NCBI GenBank assembly: GCA_963402885.1
Contig: OY727096.1
Span: 29,369,820 to 29,433,819, forward strand
Direction of reading: 5' to 3'
DNA length: 64,000 nucleotides
From: Antedon bifida
Taxonomy: Eukaryota; Echinodermata; Crinoidea; Comatulida; Antedonidae
In this document: piece after piece, positions 21,316-32,918 of the stretch
How the letters are laid out: every line of letters begins with the position of its first letter
Position numbering within the stretch: the stretch's first letter is position 1
Position numbers and translations under genes: made by a program
The notes under the pieces: generated by a model
Told to the model about the DNA's origin: nothing
Database searches by the model: none
Seen by the model: the letters and a program-made list of their open reading frames with translations, nothing else

Positions 21316-24300
21316 CTTGTTTCAAATATTAAAATATAAATTAGTTATCACAATAGCAAAGATATTCTGTTACGCCATTACATGAGCCTGTTTGATCAGA
21401 AATATCTTGTACTAAAATTAATTCTAAACTACCAAAACTGGAAAATGGTCTCCAAGGAAGCAAGGGACAGAGACGCTCTATTTATTAAAAGGAAATATGG
21501 GACCAAACAATGTTTCCTCTTATTAGGGCTGTCCCCTGAATACAGGTGTCCCCTGGATAGGGATGTCCTCTGAATATGGACATTCAAGAGGCTACAGTGA
21601 GAATAATAAGATATTCCCCCTTGTTAGTTTCACAGAAAATTTCCCCCTTAATATAAAAGGACCTACTGTTTTTTTTCTTTCAAAAAACGAATAATGTATA
21701 CTATGGATTCTGATATATTATACCTGCAAATTGCACTTTGGCTGTATGAAGGACCTTCAGTGGCACTTAGTGCTTGTCCTACTTGGGTCTGTGTCAAGCC
21801 TAGTGAAAGACGTCTTATCTTAAATTGCTTGGCAAATTCCTTGATGTCCTCTAAGTTAATTCCATCCACTTCTGTAGTATTACCAAGACTACTTACTGTA
21901 AGATAATCATTAGCCCAATTGTTACTACATTGTATTATTTGACAGGTAGGACATTTGTATAGCAAAGTTATCTAAATTGTTAACCCTTTTAAAAGCACTG
22001 TTTTCAATTTGTATAAAAGGAATAATAAATAATGGAAGCTGATATGATTAATTAGTTATTACAGAGTAAAAACAGTAATTATAAATTATTAGATTGGCAT
22101 TACTTATTGCACAAGCAAACCTTAAGTGGCAATTTTAAACTGACTTAATGATTAAGCATGTTTTGCACAGTTGAATTGTTGGTATAAATATATGTGTACG
22201 TTATTCAATCAATCATACATTTTTCTGGTATTATAATGGTAATCATAATAACGTGTATTTACAGTGATTTTTACCAAAAAAAATTCATTATAAAATATAT
22301 ACAGTGATTATTTACAGTAATGATAATAATAATAATGAATTGTTTATATTGACTATTATTGGAAACAGAAGTTGAATAATAAAATACTGGGCAGAGTATT
22401 CCAAACATGTGGACCTGAAATCATTTTTCATACTTATCATTCAATATTTTATATTATAATATATTATTATTTATATGTTTATGATTACTATATACTTAAT
22501 TAAGTATTTTCTACTGACCTGCTAAATTTCCCAATGGGTTTGATGAAGGAGATGCTACAGACGTTTGGCCAAGTACCCCTTGACTTACTACGGTTCCTTG
22601 ACTCGTAATTAATTGACCTCCGACCATTTGACCCGCAATAAGTTGACTGCCAACACCAATTTGACTAGGTAGACCATGAACGGAGGAAAGGCTATTATTT
22701 AGGCCCGATGGTAGGGATTGGCTAACACCGACTTGGCTGTTTAAACTTGGTAAAATATGGGTTGAAAGTCCTGCGTTCGCTAAAGCTTGACTCGTCAATG
22801 TGTGATTTGATGTGACGTGTACAGGAGAATCATGACCTTTGACACCATTAGTTGTAATGGTAGGGGTTGTGATCGAGGTAGTTGTGATGGTGGTCGTTGG
22901 TTGGGTCTTTAAAACTGTTGTTACGCTAGGTAAGTTGCTGGTCTTTGTCGGCATTTGTGTATGGATTTCGTTCTTGACAGAGACTGGTAGTGAAGGGAGC
23001 CCTCTTGTAGCAACTGCGTAAGAAGTTAGACTCAAAGGAGACGTTGGTGCAGAGGTAACTTGTGATGATTTAGGAGAGGCTATTCGTGCTAATCCAGCCA
23101 TAGCTGTAGAATCAAAAAGAACAAATAATGTATATTATTTCTATGAGTGCTAATCATCTGAAAAAATGTATTTGTTACTAATACTTCTTTGCCTACATAA
23201 AATATCAGTTAAACAGATATTTTTATACATGTGTTTTTTAATCTGCTGATCCTTCCTTAAATATTATCTTTAAAGACCCCCACCCTCCTTTTCCATCTTC
23301 CCAAATTTTTAAATGAAAAAACTGCAAGAGGTTTCCTGAAAATTGTTGAAACAATTAAATGAAGTCCCTAATAAACTTTATAAGGCAGTTTCTTATTCTC
23401 ACTTATCTTATTTTCCGCCAAGATCTCTCATTCAGAGGCACAAACACGGTGATGGGAGGAGGTGAAGGTTAAGTCACATGTCCTTTTACTCTTTGTTCAA
23501 AATTAATTTCTATCTTTGTCAGAACATGTTATGATTTCATACTACTTCAATATATATAAAATTGAACTATTTAATATGTTTACTTATGATTTATGCTCAC
23601 AAATGTTGTTTTTAAAACAGGATATAGCTACAAAATATTACTAATGTTGTTGGTGTTCTTCATATATGATTGTTATTATAGTAGATTCTGTTAGCTCTCT
23701 ACGGTGATGCACCTTAAATTCTTACAACATTCATGATCCAGTTTGCGCCATTAAAGACTCTAAGTACTACTATTAAATTGGGTCACAAGTTCAGCTTGCA
23801 TATTAGAAGAATTTACAAACCCATCATCAGTTATCATAGGCCTAGGGATATGAACAGATTAGTGAGCCACTTTTTAACTCAACAAACTACTACTGTTTTA
23901 GAATTTTTACTAAACCAATTGTAATACTAATATGTTGTTTAAGTAAACGGATCTCAAAGATTTATCTGTAAATGTGTTAATTGGTTACTGGTTACTAATG
24001 TATTTTAGTTCATGACCTAGAAGAACCTTTACTATCATAGGCTATAAATGTGTTCGGCACTAATGTGCATATCCTAAATACTGTACTCTATTATAACGAG
24101 TCTAGCTCCCTCTGGAGGTTTTTTACTGGTTAATAGTATATTCACTATAATGACACATCTGTATGCACAGTTGAAACTAATTTAAATGTTTAGGTGTTGA
24201 CTAGTATTCTATGATATCCCAGGTAATAAACAGACAATTGGAGCTCAACACATATTTAAAATTACACAAGTTAAAAGGTCAAAAAGTAAGGCTGTAAAGT

Positions 24301-27300
24301 TATGAGGTATTATATATGCAACATTAGTCCAATATCCAAAGTTATAAAGAATGAAATATCTAACAACCAACCATACATACTATGTTTTGTCATTTTCATA
24401 TTGCTAATCACATTCACATTACCTGATCCAATAGGATTTTCATGTTCAGACAGTATATGGTCTACATGCTAAAGCTTGGTTCTCACTAGGACACAGTGGG
24501 GACACAGTACAAGGGTGCAAAACCAACACAAGTAATTTCACCAATGAAAAGCAATGGTTTGGATGAGCCAGTTATATTACTTTAGTTCTACCTATTGCAT
24601 TGTGTCTACATGGAAACAAATCTTAACTAACATGGGATTTTTACATGTAAACAAAGTTTGATTTTCATTGGACTTGTTCAAGGATTCTGTGTGATTGTGG
24701 CAATTGAAAGAGAACCAGTTGACTTGGGTGACAATCAAATACGTTTTGGTTGTTAACTCTTCCTTACCTGGTCCTGTGATCCCTTGCATGCCCACTGAGT
24801 TGAATGATGGGGACATGGTTAAGACCTGACCGTTAGCATTCATCAGCATCTGAGTCATCGGGGCTGGCATAGGTAGACCGGTCTGACTGGCCAAGACAGA
24901 CATAGGAGGTAATGGCGTGTTCGCAGGCAATGTTCCCATCGAGGTGAAGTTTACCATTGATGGTAGCGATGTATGTGATTTAGCTGTAGACGTTGACCTG
25001 CTGTGAAGTGAACCAGTTGTGCTAGTGGTAGCATGCGATGCTAGCGCTTGATTTGCCATCACTTGATTGGCTAGTTGAGCTGCGGCTTGAATTTGATTGG
25101 CTGCAATCTGACTTGCTGTAATAGGATTGGTCGCTGCTAGTTGACTAGCTTGTCCAGTGAGTGCCTGAAGTCCAGCCAAGTTACTGGTCAGTAGCTGGCC
25201 AGCAGATGTTGGAATGAGGAACTGAACACCACCTTGCCCTTGAGCCAGAGTCACTGGGATTGATATAAGTTGCTGCTGACCTGCAGAGTTTGTGATGGGT
25301 AAAAGAATCTGTTGTTGACCGGTAGCAGGACTGGACGGAATGGTCAAGAGCTGTTGAGCACTAGCAAACTGTAAGGAAAAGAAAAGGCGTTAACTCAATG
25401 TTTTAAACTGTCCTTAGACAAACTTCTAAAGTTTGACTTATAGATCAAAAGATGGAGATAAAAAAATTATCTGAAATATGCACTTTGACAACTTCAACTT
25501 TTGTTTTATCACTCCCTGTGTATGGCTATGTTTAAATTATGTGTATATAAATTATAACACAACCTTTACAGTACTAATACGCAACCAATCAAAGCTCATG
25601 AAATGTCAGGTTCATGAGAAAAAATAATCGAAAAGCTTAATAGACATACAATAAAATGAAAATCGAAGCTATTGTATTGGAAAGGGTAGCGCCATGTTTT
25701 CTCTGCGAAAACATGGAATTTGCGCAAACAATTTCGCTTGGTGGAAGACAGGTTTAATGGTAGGGTCTGTACGTACAAAGCAGGACAATCCAAGTTTCTG
25801 TTTTGTGTGGAATATACAGAATGTTTAGATTTTACCAGGTCACATTGATTCAAATCATATCTCAGCATTAGAGAATTTCTCCTTGTAATATTTATATTTT
25901 ATGCTTCAATCTCAATAAGAATCTCATTTATTAGAATATCTTTAGCATACATCTCTAGAACCTGACTTGCATTCATTAGTGCTGATTGAACTATATACAT
26001 AAAAACAGAGATGACAGATAACGGATGTAGAGGCGCCAAACTCGACAGAATGATTCATTTTATCTATACCTAGAAAATGCGGTTTGACTCTGAGAATATT
26101 AAACAGTATTGTAAATTATAAAACCTTATAGATTACTGTACATGGGATATTTGTATCATGAAATATTACATAGTATAAATAACACTTTATTTTGTAGGCC
26201 TAAATGGTTACAAACTAACCTGTGGATTGCTAATCAAGGCCTGGTTTGAGGGAAGGCCTTGTAACGTTGGACTCATCAGTAATTGTTGGCCTGGAATAGA
26301 AGTCATTCCGGCTAAGCCGGACGCTAACTGTGTGGTCGGCGTGCCTGGAACTTAAAAAGTACAAATATTGATTAAATGTGTGTATTGGTATCATCGTTTA
26401 ATTTTTCTATCAGTTTTAACTGTGTCTAGTGATTTACCAAATGTATGTTTACAATGGAATTTTTGTTTTTGTCTTTAATCCAATTTTGTTGTCAATATAC
26501 GTAGTATAAGTATAAAGAAGTATAAATGTGAACATTTTAAATGTGTTGTAAAATAGAACATTAGGAATATCAATTCAGTCTAGGGCTATATGATTTATAA
26601 ATAAAAATATAAAGTTGATAAATCATCTTTCCAATTGTAATGTAAAAGTGATATCATATAGAGGTTAATTGTTGCTTTTTTTTATTTGGATAAAGTGATG
26701 TCATCAAAAATACAAAGACATCTCTTGAAACATGCTGTAGCAACACATTCTAGATAGCATTAAAATAAAAATCATTAAACCACTGCACAGTATAAAGAAA
26801 GAAGCTATTAAGTTGACAATAGACAAAGGTTCAGTTGTAAGCAGGTGGCACACATGCTTACAATAGAAAGCATAATGGAGTGTCATATTTGATCAACTCT
26901 CTCCAAGTATTAGGCTTACTACAATTAATTAATTAAGCTGACGAATATACAGTGATTGTAATCAAGGTGTATAATGAGTTTCTGCACTTAAACTCCTGAG
27001 CCAATCTTGTTCATCTCTCACTTATCAAAATGGGCCTACATAAAAAATTGAGATTGATTGAGATTTCTGGACACCAGTGCGAAATAAAAACACATTTACA
27101 AAGCAACAAATAACATAACAAATACAGTAAATAAAACTAATTTAAAAAAACACTAAAAAGAGGTAAAATGAAAATACAATTGAAACTACATAACAGTTTA
27201 CGTAAATTAGAACCCTCCTTTTTAGGGATACCCCTATTAAAGGGACACTTTCCCAATGAATTAGAGGCTATATACAACACTACACTAGCTATGCCTTTAG

Positions 27301-30300
27301 AGGGACATCCCTAGACTTGCCCCAAGTTTGTTTTTTGTTCATGTTAGTCCACCTTTCGATTTTTGTCTGAATACTACAGACTAGTAAAGGGGAAATCGAT
27401 TGGCAGACCGCAAACATAAGATAAGATTGATGTAGGTTATCATACTGTATTTGGCTATATGGGGCGGGCGGTATGTATTGATTTTGAATCAACCAATGAT
27501 CAAACGGACGTCATTTTAGTTTAAAAAATAGATCGACTGAAACAACAATTGCTAAAATATAAATTTATAATAATTTATATATCAAATAAGAAAGAAAGGG
27601 TATGAAAAGCTAGCCTGCCTTACCTTGGAATGGAAACTTGGTGGGCGTGGATGTAGGGCTTCTGTGTGTGGTTGAAGTTTGAGCCAGATTTTGCATAGCC
27701 ATCAGTATGTGGTCTGACGCACTCTGTGATTTGGCATTGGCCATGTTAAGTGGGAGAGAAAGTCTAGGAGAAAGTGCCTACAGTACAAGTAGAAATAAAA
27801 ATAAACTTTAAGTTATAAACAAACATTTAATATACTTCCTGATTCATGACATACAATTGCACTTTGTGTCAAACATTATGTGATAAAAAAATATGTGGAC
27901 ATGATGATGTCATATCACTACCATATTTGGGTATATCACTACCATTAATGGTGCTCTTTTCAAAAACATGGTATCATCTATCAGTGTGCTGATCAAGGCA
28001 CTATTGCTGCCATAGATCTTCAAAGAGTTTAAATAAATCCAAATTTTATCAGAGTTTCAGTAAAAAACACCAAAGACCATTAAACATACTGTAAACAAGT
28101 TATTCTCATTCAGTACTGTAGAGCATCATGACATTTTATGGAACAAAATTATCAGCATTTTAATATGTCATCTGGACAATTCAGTAACACACTATGTTGG
28201 CATTTAAACTGATAAAAGAAAGCTTCTGTACCATTGAGCAATAATTTTCTCATTTAAGAACACAATGAATAATTTAATTGATAAGCTTTATTGCACGGAT
28301 AATAAATTCTATTTAAATGTATTATCTCATAAAAACAAATGTATTAAAATTTATGTGTAATTGAATAAAACATTAATGTTTATAATTGATTTTTATATTT
28401 TTTGTTGTTGTTGCTTGAACTTGATTGTTACAATTGCTTTCTTATGTTTAATTTTATCAGCTGTACTGTATACACTTATTGATTGCTTTATACAAATAAA
28501 CACAAATAAGACACAAATTATGTTTGTTAAATATTTTGTATCTGTGTGTTCATTTGGTTAGCAGTGCAGGTTAGCATTGCAGGTTTCAGTTTTTTAAGGG
28601 TCTCTGCTTAAAAGCATATTTCAAGTTCCATAACTTTTTATGACGTTCGTAATGAAGTTATAGAATACAAATTTGACTGATTTCAGGTTGTGGATCTGAA
28701 GCACTAGGTTCGAAACCCATCCTCTTCAATGTTTTCTTTTATAATAATTGAGAGAGATAATTTAGAGGGTTTGGTTCAATTATTAGGAAATAAGTTTGCT
28801 ATCTTATAATTAACATAGAAAATAATTAATTCATGATTTCTGCCTTAGAAAAAAACATTGCAGCCAGGGCAACATAACAAATTTTTTTTGAAAGGTATCA
28901 ACTAGTTTGTTGTTTTTAAATCTCAGAATACATGCCAATTTTAACTTCAAAAAAACTGTTCTTTAGAATTTAAGAGGCAGTAATTGCTAGAGCTGACTTA
29001 TTTCATCAAAGTTGTAGCCTATTTACGTCAAAGGAAACAGCATCGTCATTTCAGCATGTTCCATTATGCATCGCACACGTCTACCACTGTATCCTTTCAC
29101 TATACACATTTCCATTATGACATAGCACACATTCAATGCATAAAAACTCTCTTTACTTGACAATTTAAGTTAAAAATATGCTCAATAATTTACACTGTTT
29201 AATGTGTTTTACTTCCGCTCACCTAAATTTTTTAACTGCTTCAGGACGTATTACAAAAACGTGATAATTTACATAATGCGATTAAGTAATTGACGGATAC
29301 ATTATCTTTGATCTTGATACATGTACCTTATAGTTCTTTAGCGGCAGATATTTTGTCTAAGTACATGAATAGAGTTAAAGAATAAATTTGAAATGATGTA
29401 AATGTATTGTAATTACAAGTTACAAGTTTGTAATTCCATTTTATCAATTGATTCATCGATGATAAACTTGTGAAAATAGGTCATGTCTCGTGTTATCGTT
29501 CTGTACGTCTGATGATCAGAAATGGCTTTAGCAATAATACATGATTTTTTTGAAAGATAAAAAATGATAATGGTAGCTAGGTAATGGTCAACTAGTGTTC
29601 AACCACAAATCTGTCTCCTCTGTTTGATGGTAAAAATAGGATGAATAGAGTAATTACACAATGGTTTAAATTGTATATTAGTGTAAAACTGTATATTCCA
29701 TTATTTATTTATTGTTTATTTTTCGCAATTGAGAACCTTACCGCAAAAATTGTCAACTCGTTAAAATATCGACAATTACGTAGAAAAACAGCCCTCGATT
29801 CAAAGTTTCAAAAACTGCATAGGACAAATCAAAGTTCAGCCCTCGGCCACATCTAAATTAGAATCTTGGATCTGCCACTAGGAGTGGAGGTTTGGGATGA
29901 GAGAATCTGAGATGTTGCATAAACAATAGGAAACTAACCGGAGTTACTGATGTGCCAGTATTAGCATGATGAACATTGATGGATGGGGTGGTAGCAGTAG
30001 CAGCACCTATTTCTGTCGGTGGTGAATGGTGATGATTGGATGACTTTCTGTCCATTTCCTTGTCGTTATCTAGTCCATTAGTATTGCCGCTCCACTCTGC
30101 AAAATACAAACAATTTTATTTTGTTAAGAAACATATGGATTTATGTGTGTAGACAGCAGTGGAAAATCTGATAAAAAGTATTATAACACACCTAAGTAGA
30201 TCCTTGTCATTTGAGTGGAGGATTCATTATTTTGAGTCACATGATTTAAATAAATGTTCTATTGCACTCTTATGTCATTATATGCGCACGAGTATTACAA

Positions 30301-31092
30301 TTTTGTTTCACACAGTAATTAAGCAACCACATCCGCAACAAGAGGCTGTTGTTGACTGATCATGTTCTATCAACCTGTATTGTAATGTCTGTAATTATTC
30401 TACTCCATGTCCAAAATTAGGACCTAAAATTGGAGGTCTGCTTTTTGAATAGTTTATGCCTTTGGTCTAGCCTCACGCTAAAAGTTGGTGTGTTGTAAAA
30501 CATAAAATGAATGTCAATTATTTGTGCAATGGAACAATTAATTTCATTCTGTGAAAGATGAAAATTTGTTATATTTTCACCTCATGAAATTATTAGTACC
30601 ATCGCATTCATAAACATTCATTATTTGTATTATATACTATAGTCTCAAATTACACTCAGCAAACAACAACAATTATGTGCAAAGACCCTCTATTTACAGC
30701 TCAGTAATACTTTTATAACCTAAAAATTGCAGAATCTAGTATAATATAGTAATGTTGCCTTTAATATGAATTATAGATGCTACCCAGAAATTTAATTTCA
30801 GCTTCTTGGGGCACACCCTCAGGTACCTGACAATGTTTTGCGTGCACTAATCGCCATATAGTAGTGCAATTTAACCAAACACATCAAAAAATGTTTTAAC
30901 ACTAAAAACCCTACAGTAGAATGCTGATTAAAATTGCTATGCAAACAATACTCTTAATAAATAGTTCAATTTAGTAGCATATCTGAGCTATGAATATTAA
31001 ATATAGTCAAAATGAGAAAACAAAAAACACATGTAAATGTTTGTTTTTAATTTTGAGGTAGGATACCACTTACCGTATTTGAAGAGGTGCAT
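20964..31092 (-). CDS. POU6F: POU class VI homeodomain transcription factor (POU6F type)
   Basis: Nuclear DNA-binding protein of the Brn-5/RPF-1 class, rebuilt from eight exons: 31092-31074, 30096-29939, 27777-27624, 26350-26220, 25368-24768, 23103-22519, 21895-21724 and 21315-20964. Every junction has GT/AG ends and compatible phase, and the sum is 2172 bases (723 residues plus stop), close to vertebrate POU6F2 length. Residues about 155-550 are a Gln/Ser/Thr-rich region with the class-typical NANGQVL motif, presumably transactivating. The POU-specific domain is at about 559-636 (VDGINLEDIKEFAKQFKIRR, LTQTQVGQALSATEG, SQSAICRFEKLDITP). The homeodomain is at about 653-713 (KRKRRTSFTPQALE, recognition helix with WFCNKRQ). 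Class VI assignment is firm from the domain wording; POU6F1 versus POU6F2 cannot be assigned in an invertebrate. The N-terminal start is the least certain part. Confidence 0.93.
21316..21723 (-). other. POU6F: POU6F intron 7, inside the POU-specific domain
   Basis: Splits the Arg codon of ICR/FEKL (AG|G). Contains short repeated phrases of the type TGTCCCCTGRATA (21528-21585), also seen near 27220 and 53800. Confidence 0.85.
21724..21895 (-). CDS. POU6F: POU6F exon 7: start of POU-specific domain
   Basis: Acceptor TTATCTTACAG, donor TTTGCAG/GTATAAT. Encodes residues 550-606, including VDGINLEDIKEFAKQFKIRR and the helix 2-3 region LTQTQVGQALSATEG that contacts DNA in POU factors (known). Confidence 0.93.
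22519..23103 (-). CDS. POU6F: POU6F exon 6: Ser/Thr/Gln-rich linker region
   Basis: Acceptor GATTCTACAG, donor TTAGCAG/GTCAGT. Residues 355-550. Thr-rich stretch (TTTITTTSITTPTITT) then SQ/GQ repeats such as GQMVGGQLITSQGTVVSQG. Probably disordered and transactivating. The G|TA codon across the donor restores Val before SSLGNTTEVDG, confirming phase. Confidence 0.9.
23104..24767 (-). other. POU6F: POU6F intron 5
   Basis: About 1.66 kb. No additional exon or repeat family that I can support. A 63-codon plus-strand frame (23733-23924) has no resemblance to known proteins. Confidence 0.6.
24768..25368 (-). CDS. POU6F: POU6F exon 5: Gln-rich transactivation region
   Basis: Acceptor TTCCTTACAG, donor GGACCAG/GTAAGG. 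Residues 155-355. Gln-rich hydrophobic repeats (GQQQILLPITNSAGQQQLIS, LAQGQGGVQFLIP, AANQIQAAAQLANQ) and the class-typical LMNANGQVLTM motif near its end. Confidence 0.9.
26220..26350 (-). CDS. POU6F: POU6F exon 4
   Basis: Acceptor CTTTTTAAG, donor AATCCACAG/GTTAGT. Encodes residues 111-154, with PGTPTTQLASGLAGM and LQGLPSNQALISNPQ. Open in exactly one frame, and both end phases match the neighbouring exons. Confidence 0.82.
26351..27623 (-). other. POU6F: POU6F intron 3
   Basis: About 1.27 kb with no exon or mobile element supported. Carries a short GGGATACCCCTATTAAAGGG phrase (about 27226-27246) related to repeats at 21.5 and 53.8 kb. Confidence 0.55.
27624..27777 (-). CDS. POU6F: POU6F exon 3
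   Basis: Acceptor TGTACTGTAG, donor TTCCAAG/GTAAGG. Residues 60-110: ALSPRLSLPLNMANAKSQSA, DHILMAMQNLAQ, then a Thr/Ser/Pro run. The internal Met in LNMANAK could be an alternative start, but the frame is open up to the acceptor and continues into exon 2. Confidence 0.82.
27778..29938 (-). other. POU6F: POU6F intron 2
   Basis: About 2.16 kb, AT-rich. Includes a fragment (27879-27955) of the MITE found at 1284 and 57251. No exon supported. Confidence 0.6.
27879..27955. mobile_element. Internal MITE fragment
   Basis: TATGTGGACATGATGATGTC and TATCACTACCATATTTGGGT match the interior of the elements at 1284-1424 and 57251-57422. Terminal repeats are not recognisable. Confidence 0.55.
29939..30096 (-). 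CDS. POU6F: POU6F exon 2
   Basis: Acceptor TATTTTGCAG, donor AACTCCG/GTTAGT. Residues 7-59: EWSGNTNGLDNDKEMDRKSS, a short His run (NHHHSPP), then Ala/Thr-rich sequence. Phase 1 entry and phase 0 exit fit exons 1 and 3. No known domain; accepted from splice logic and single open frame. Confidence 0.75.
30150..30310 (+). repeat. Dispersed repeat, copy 1
   Basis: ATAACAC(AC)CTAA, then CCT(T)GTCATTTGA, GGTCACATG-like and GCAATAGTAC-like segments occur in the same order at 63303-63400. Both lie in introns. Ends are not clear. Confidence 0.5.
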
Positions 31093-31115
31093 TTTTAACC
31101 AGGTTCTTATATAAA
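31074..31115 (-). CDS. POU6F: POU6F candidate exon 1 (42-bp microexon with start codon)
   Basis: Bounded by acceptor ATCCTACAG and strong donor AATACG/GTAAGT. Only 42 bases. ATG at 31092 reads MHLFKY and its last base joins exon 2 to give Glu, keeping frame. Upstream of the ATG the exon is open in frame, so coding could in principle continue into an earlier exon. If it is joined to the candidate exon ending at 47160, an in-frame TGA appears upstream, which supports 31092 as the start. Not verified by transcript. Confidence 0.5.
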
Positions 31116-31489
31116 CTGTAGGATATGCAAAGAAAATGTTTATGATAAAAAAAGTATAATATAATATTATTAATGTGACACTATAATTCTATGGAATTAT
31201 TGTATTGTATGAATCATTTGGTGACATAATTAAAAATATGACATAAACATAACATAAAAGGTAACATTCGGAAAAATTTCCGCCAACATACACTATAATA
31301 ATAATAATTAATCCATATTTTTAACAAGGTGTGCCTTTAGGGAAGAGGGAGGATGGGTGGAGGTTGTAAAGTATGATGTTGACAGGGTTGTGGAATGTTA
31401 CTACTGTATCTAGCTATCAGACTATTAACACTATTTAATGTTATTACCAGGGCCGCAGCCACCAGTAAAGTTTCAACCTGATCACAGAG

Positions 31490-31580
31490 GCCTTTGACAA
31501 CATAGTGACTTGTTGAACAGAGATTGTTCCCTTTTCTTGAGAAAAGGGCATCACTTAATTTCATGTGGCTAAAGTACATC
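31490..31580. repeat. Dispersed repeat, copy 1 (partner at 35810)
   Basis: CACAGAGGCCTTTGACAAC and GAACAGAGATTGTTCCCTTT, followed by TCTTG, are shared with 35810-35910 in the same orientation. Confidence 0.75.
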
Positions 31581-31773
31581 ACTGATTGCACAAAGACACC
31601 TGGCATTTAGCATCATACATTAAAAGATATATACTAATAGTCCTTCCCACATACTGTACAGGATAAGATTGATATGACATAAACTGAAGCGATTGAGAGT
31701 GCAGTTGTTTTAAGATGATAACATAAAGGATTAGGGGCCTGTTTCCGTGTTACTGTACTGTACTGTTACTGTA

Positions 31774-31803
31774 CACAGGGCCTACTGTACAGTAGGCCCT
31801 GTG
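31774..31803. repeat. 30-bp perfect palindrome
   Basis: CACAGGGCCTACTGT followed directly by its exact reverse complement. It joins the two palindromic words common here, GGCCTA and TACTGTACAGTA. It can form a loop-free cruciform. Confidence 0.95.
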
Positions 31804-32583
31804 ATTGGAAGGCAATCATATTTTACTTTGAATATAAATATTTAGTATTATACTGTACAGTCAGAAGGAAAAAAATCCTCTTACATTTTCTCTTTCAATG
31901 CGCAATTAGAATAAATAGAATCAGAATGGCAAAAACCCGCAAAAATTTGTACTGGGAAGGTTTAAAACTACATTTGACATTTGAGTTGGGTGCAGGTGGG
32001 GTTTTATATACATACAGTAATTTAATATTCATATATTATATGGAGCCAAAATGTATCATATCGAAAGTAATATAATATTAAAAGCATTGACGATAGCAGG
32101 ACAGGCAACCAAGACATTCCTAATGTTAAATTTAATCCATGTTGTCGAAATGCAGATTCTTTGAATAAATTGCACATTTACTGTCTGCCGTTAGTAAGAT
32201 TGATTAATACCAACTGACAATTTACTATCATTTAAATCAAATGTGATAGTACTATATCACCACAAATGTTTAAGCAAATTATACAACGTCAATGCAGTTA
32301 CAGAAGTGAACAGCGAGAACATGCAACTACCTATGGCGAAAATCAATCAACAAACTTGTTAACGGCCAGAATACATTTTCCAATTGTGAAACCTCAACTA
32401 CCTGTACCAATTTTCTATCAATTATCAAAAGAATGCTATTTAAAGAAATCAAGAAATAAAAGATGGAATTACAATCTATTTGTAATGCTGTATGAATTGG
32501 TCTGTTTCTGCCGCATTTTTTATGTCCACTGCATTTCTACTCCCAAATAACCGTGGGTGGTAATCGACGAAAAATGTTAACAT

Positions 32584-32918
32584 ACCCAAAATGCAATGCA
32601 CTGAGGCGGTCAAACGCTCAAGTAGTTGACTCAAGTTCAATGGCGGTATAAAACGATTGTTATTTTTCATTGCAACAAGAACAATAACTGGTTTAAAATT
32701 GGGAGTAACTTATTCACACAGTTATATTTTTGCAGTGGAAACAGGACCTATAATTCTAATTGAGTAGTTTACACACTGTGTATTACTGTATCCAGCAATA
32801 TGAACCTTCAGATTAAGTGCATGTGGACGCAGTTCATGACCATCATTGATGAGTTGGTTGGGTCAACTACCATAGCATCTAGAAAATGTGATTATCATGA
32901 GTGCATTGCATTTTGGGT
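32584..32918. mobile_element. Possible MITE with 19-bp perfect inverted repeats
   Basis: ACCCAAAATGCAATGCACT at 32584-32602 is exactly inverted at 32900-32918. Matching bases with gaps (TGTTAACAT versus TGTAACATT) continue outward. No coding frame inside. Target duplication not resolved. Confidence 0.6.

Noticed and set aside
22839-23021. Plus-strand frame rich in Val
   Set aside because: Antisense shadow of the Thr-rich part of POU6F exon 6.
32266-32550. 94-codon plus frame
   Set aside because: No domain, no neighbours in phase and no repeat of the pattern elsewhere; length is compatible with chance.
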